Part shown: in pieces, positions 31,837 through 33,055 of the stretch
How the letters are laid out: the number at the start of each line of letters is the position of its first letter
Position numbering within the stretch: the first letter of the stretch is position 1
DNA from: an uncultured Prevotella sp.
Lineage (GTDB): Bacteria > Bacteroidota > Bacteroidia > Bacteroidales > Bacteroidaceae
NCBI GenBank assembly: GCA_946186115.1
Contig: CAMHLV010000036.1
Coordinates: 1 to 33,055, forward strand
Reading direction: 5' to 3'
Length of the DNA: 33,055 bases
Position numbers and translations under genes: made by a program
The notes under the pieces: generated by a model
Databases searched by the model: none
Told to the model about the DNA's origin: nothing
The model's input: only the letters and a program-made list of their open reading frames with translations

Positions 31837-32816
31837 TTCTGGTCTTCGAGTGCGGCCTTGCCGTCGCACTCGTATGCAGGCTGTTTGGCCATTGCCGTCA
31901 GGCCTTCTACCAGTCGAAGGCTGACATTGAGAAGGAGGTGGAGCATGAGCGTAAGGTCATCGAAGCCGTCAGGGAAATCCGCGTGGAGGATCCTGGCATA
32001 GGCGGCTACAAGCTGTGGCTGATGCTAATAGCGATGTTCGGACGCGGCTTCGTTCCTGGACGTGACCGTTTCTATGTCCTTCTGCGCCGTAAGGGGCTGA
32101 TGCTTCCCAAGCCGAAGCCCCGCCATACGACGAACTCCAACCACCGCTACCACAAGTACCGGAACCTGATCAAGGACATCGTGCTCACCGCAGCCAACCA
32201 GCTGTGGGTGGCCGACATTACCTACGTCGCCCTTGCAGGCGGTGACGTATGCTACCTGCACCTGATTACGGATGCCTACTCGCACAAGATTGTGGGCTGG
32301 AAACTCGCAAAGACACTCAAGGCTGCCATTTCGATAGAGGCGCTGAAGATGGCCGTTGGGCAGGCGGTGGCGATGTCCGGCAGCGAGTCGCTCAAAGGCC
32401 TTATACACCACTCCGACCGTGGTGTGCAGTACTGCTGCGATGCATACGTAGCCATGCTCAACGCACACGACATCAGTATCTCCATGTGCGAGGACTACAA
32501 GCCTACGGACAATGCGATTGCCGAGCGTACCAATGGTATAATAAAGGTGGAGTGCCTTTATCGGCAGGAACAGTTGCATACGTATGAGCACATGCAGAAT
32601 ATCATCACGCACTTCATCCATTTCTACAACTACCACCGTCTGCACATGAGCATAGGCTACAAGACACCTGTAGTAGCACATCTGGAGCAGGGAGTGCAGG
32701 AAAGGAAGTGGAAAAACAAAATTTATCCTAAAAAAGACAGCACAAATGAAAATAATGTCATATCTTTGCCGAGCCGAACAAACAGTCCGGGCGACGGCGT
32801 ATGCCAGCGCACCTGA
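31833..32816 (+). CDS. IS3-family transposase OrfB (DDE catalytic domain)
   Basis: This 327-aa protein carries the retroviral-type integrase core that cuts and joins the element's ends. The catalytic triad is visible as D128 (WVADITY), D195 (HHSDRGVQY) and E231 (DNAIAERTNGIIK), with exactly 35 residues between the second Asp and the Glu, the DD(35)E spacing of IS3. An HTH_21-like stretch lies before it (GIGGYKLWLML), and the FYNYHRLHMSIGYKTP end is also typical. The frame is intact, so the element may be active. It overlaps orfA by 4 nt and is expressed mostly through -1 frameshifting. Confidence 0.95.
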   Translation: MILVFECGLAVALVCRLFGHCRQAFYQSKADIEKEVEHERKVIEAVREIRVEDPGIGGYKLWLMLIAMFGRGFVPGRDRFYVLLRRKGLMLPKPKPRHTTNSNHRYHKYRNLIKDIVLTAANQLWVADITYVALAGGDVCYLHLITDAYSHKIVGWKLAKTLKAAISIEALKMAVGQAVAMSGSESLKGLIHHSDRGVQYCCDAYVAMLNAHDISISMCEDYKPTDNAIAERTNGIIKVECLYRQEQLHTYEHMQNIITHFIHFYNYHRLHMSIGYKTPVVAHLEQGVQERKWKNKIYPKKDSTNENNVISLPSRTNSPGDGVCQRT

Positions 32817-33055
32817 CGTAAAACTGAATGTCCCATCGAGGGGCATCCAGTTTTGCCGAACGAACAGCCCAGGGCTCTGCGTGTCCAGCATGACCGAAGT
32901 GTCAACAAAATCAGCACAGCTTTTTCGCTTGTGTCTATCGATTCAGTACGACAACAACAAAACCGTCTACAGAATCAGCTAATGAAGAGAAAAAGTGTCT
33001 AGTGAAATCAGGAAAAGTCAGTCCTTGTTGTCGTGAAATAACGAGCACGGAGCTC

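Larger units (their letters stand above)
31391..33020 (+). mobile_element. Complete IS3-family insertion sequence, 1630 bp
   Basis: The ends start TGACTT and share about 23 of the first 30 positions as terminal inverted repeats (31391-31420 against the complement of 32991-33020). The 3 bp outside each end are GTC (31388-31390 and 33021-33023), the direct target duplication expected for this family. It carries overlapping orfA and orfB with an A7 slippery run. Between orfB and the right end there is a 15-nt-arm hairpin (32820-32854) flanked by a near direct repeat GCCGAAC(A/G)AACAG (32773 and 32855). The remaining 32 bp of the window after the duplication show nothing recognisable. Confidence 0.9.

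Overview
The window looks like a chromosomal segment of a Bacteroidales bacterium, most likely a Prevotellaceae member. The main reasons are the recurring TAnnTTTG (-7) promoter boxes, mostly A-rich starts without Shine-Dalgarno sequences, an acidic lipoprotein signal after the lipobox (C-S-S-D-D-D), a SusC/Oar-type TonB-dependent receptor, BspA-like leucine-rich-repeat surface proteins ending in a G-I-Y-I-x-N-G-R-K motif, and the metK-DUF4271-hemD-rnpA-yidD gene order. The genus is an inference. No rRNA, tRNA or CRISPR array was seen.

Layout. Positions 1-3089 (minus) hold the N-terminal 1029 residues of a large secreted repeat protein whose end lies outside the window. Positions 3458-6966 (minus) are a compact housekeeping operon: metK, a DUF4271 membrane protein, hemD, rnpA and yidD. 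Positions 7009-7367 are repeat-rich. Positions 7368-9810 (minus) hold a three-gene surface module: a multi-pass membrane protein, a 55-aa peptide and a fimbrillin-like lipoprotein whose C-terminus resembles the variable C-type-lectin domain of diversity-generating-retroelement targets. Its upstream region (9885-10080) can fold into a long closing stem with internal hairpins. Positions 10430-12280 (plus) encode an SMC-like AAA ATPase and a TOPRIM protein, a probable defence pair with paired operator-like dyads at its promoter and bounded by inverted copies of a short repeat. Next come a PF14907-type nucleotidyltransferase (12565-13719), a bidirectional terminator, and on minus an M16 protease, an Oar-like TonB-dependent receptor and a Na/Pi cotransporter. 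From 21925 on plus come a TGS-containing nucleoside kinase and an arginine operon (argR, GNAT acyltransferase, argG, argC). Then follow a BspA-like protein (27511-30930) with a 53-aa peptide directly behind it, and a complete IS3-family element (31391-33020) with a 3-bp target duplication.

How the genes relate. The metK operon serves SAM, heme, RNA-processing and membrane-insertion functions. The arg operon carries its own regulator next to biosynthetic genes. The surface systems are repeat proteins, a receptor-protease pair and a possibly hypervariable lipoprotein. The most interesting signals are: (1) two small peptides with the same leader-like pattern ending in L-A-A-S, each sitting beside a different large surface-protein gene; (2) the ATPase-TOPRIM cassette with operator-like dyads and boundary repeats; (3) the DGR-target-like lipoprotein without a visible reverse transcriptase; (4) the folded element at 9885-10080; (5) a GC-rich interspersed repeat translated in frame near the starts of two consecutive arginine genes.
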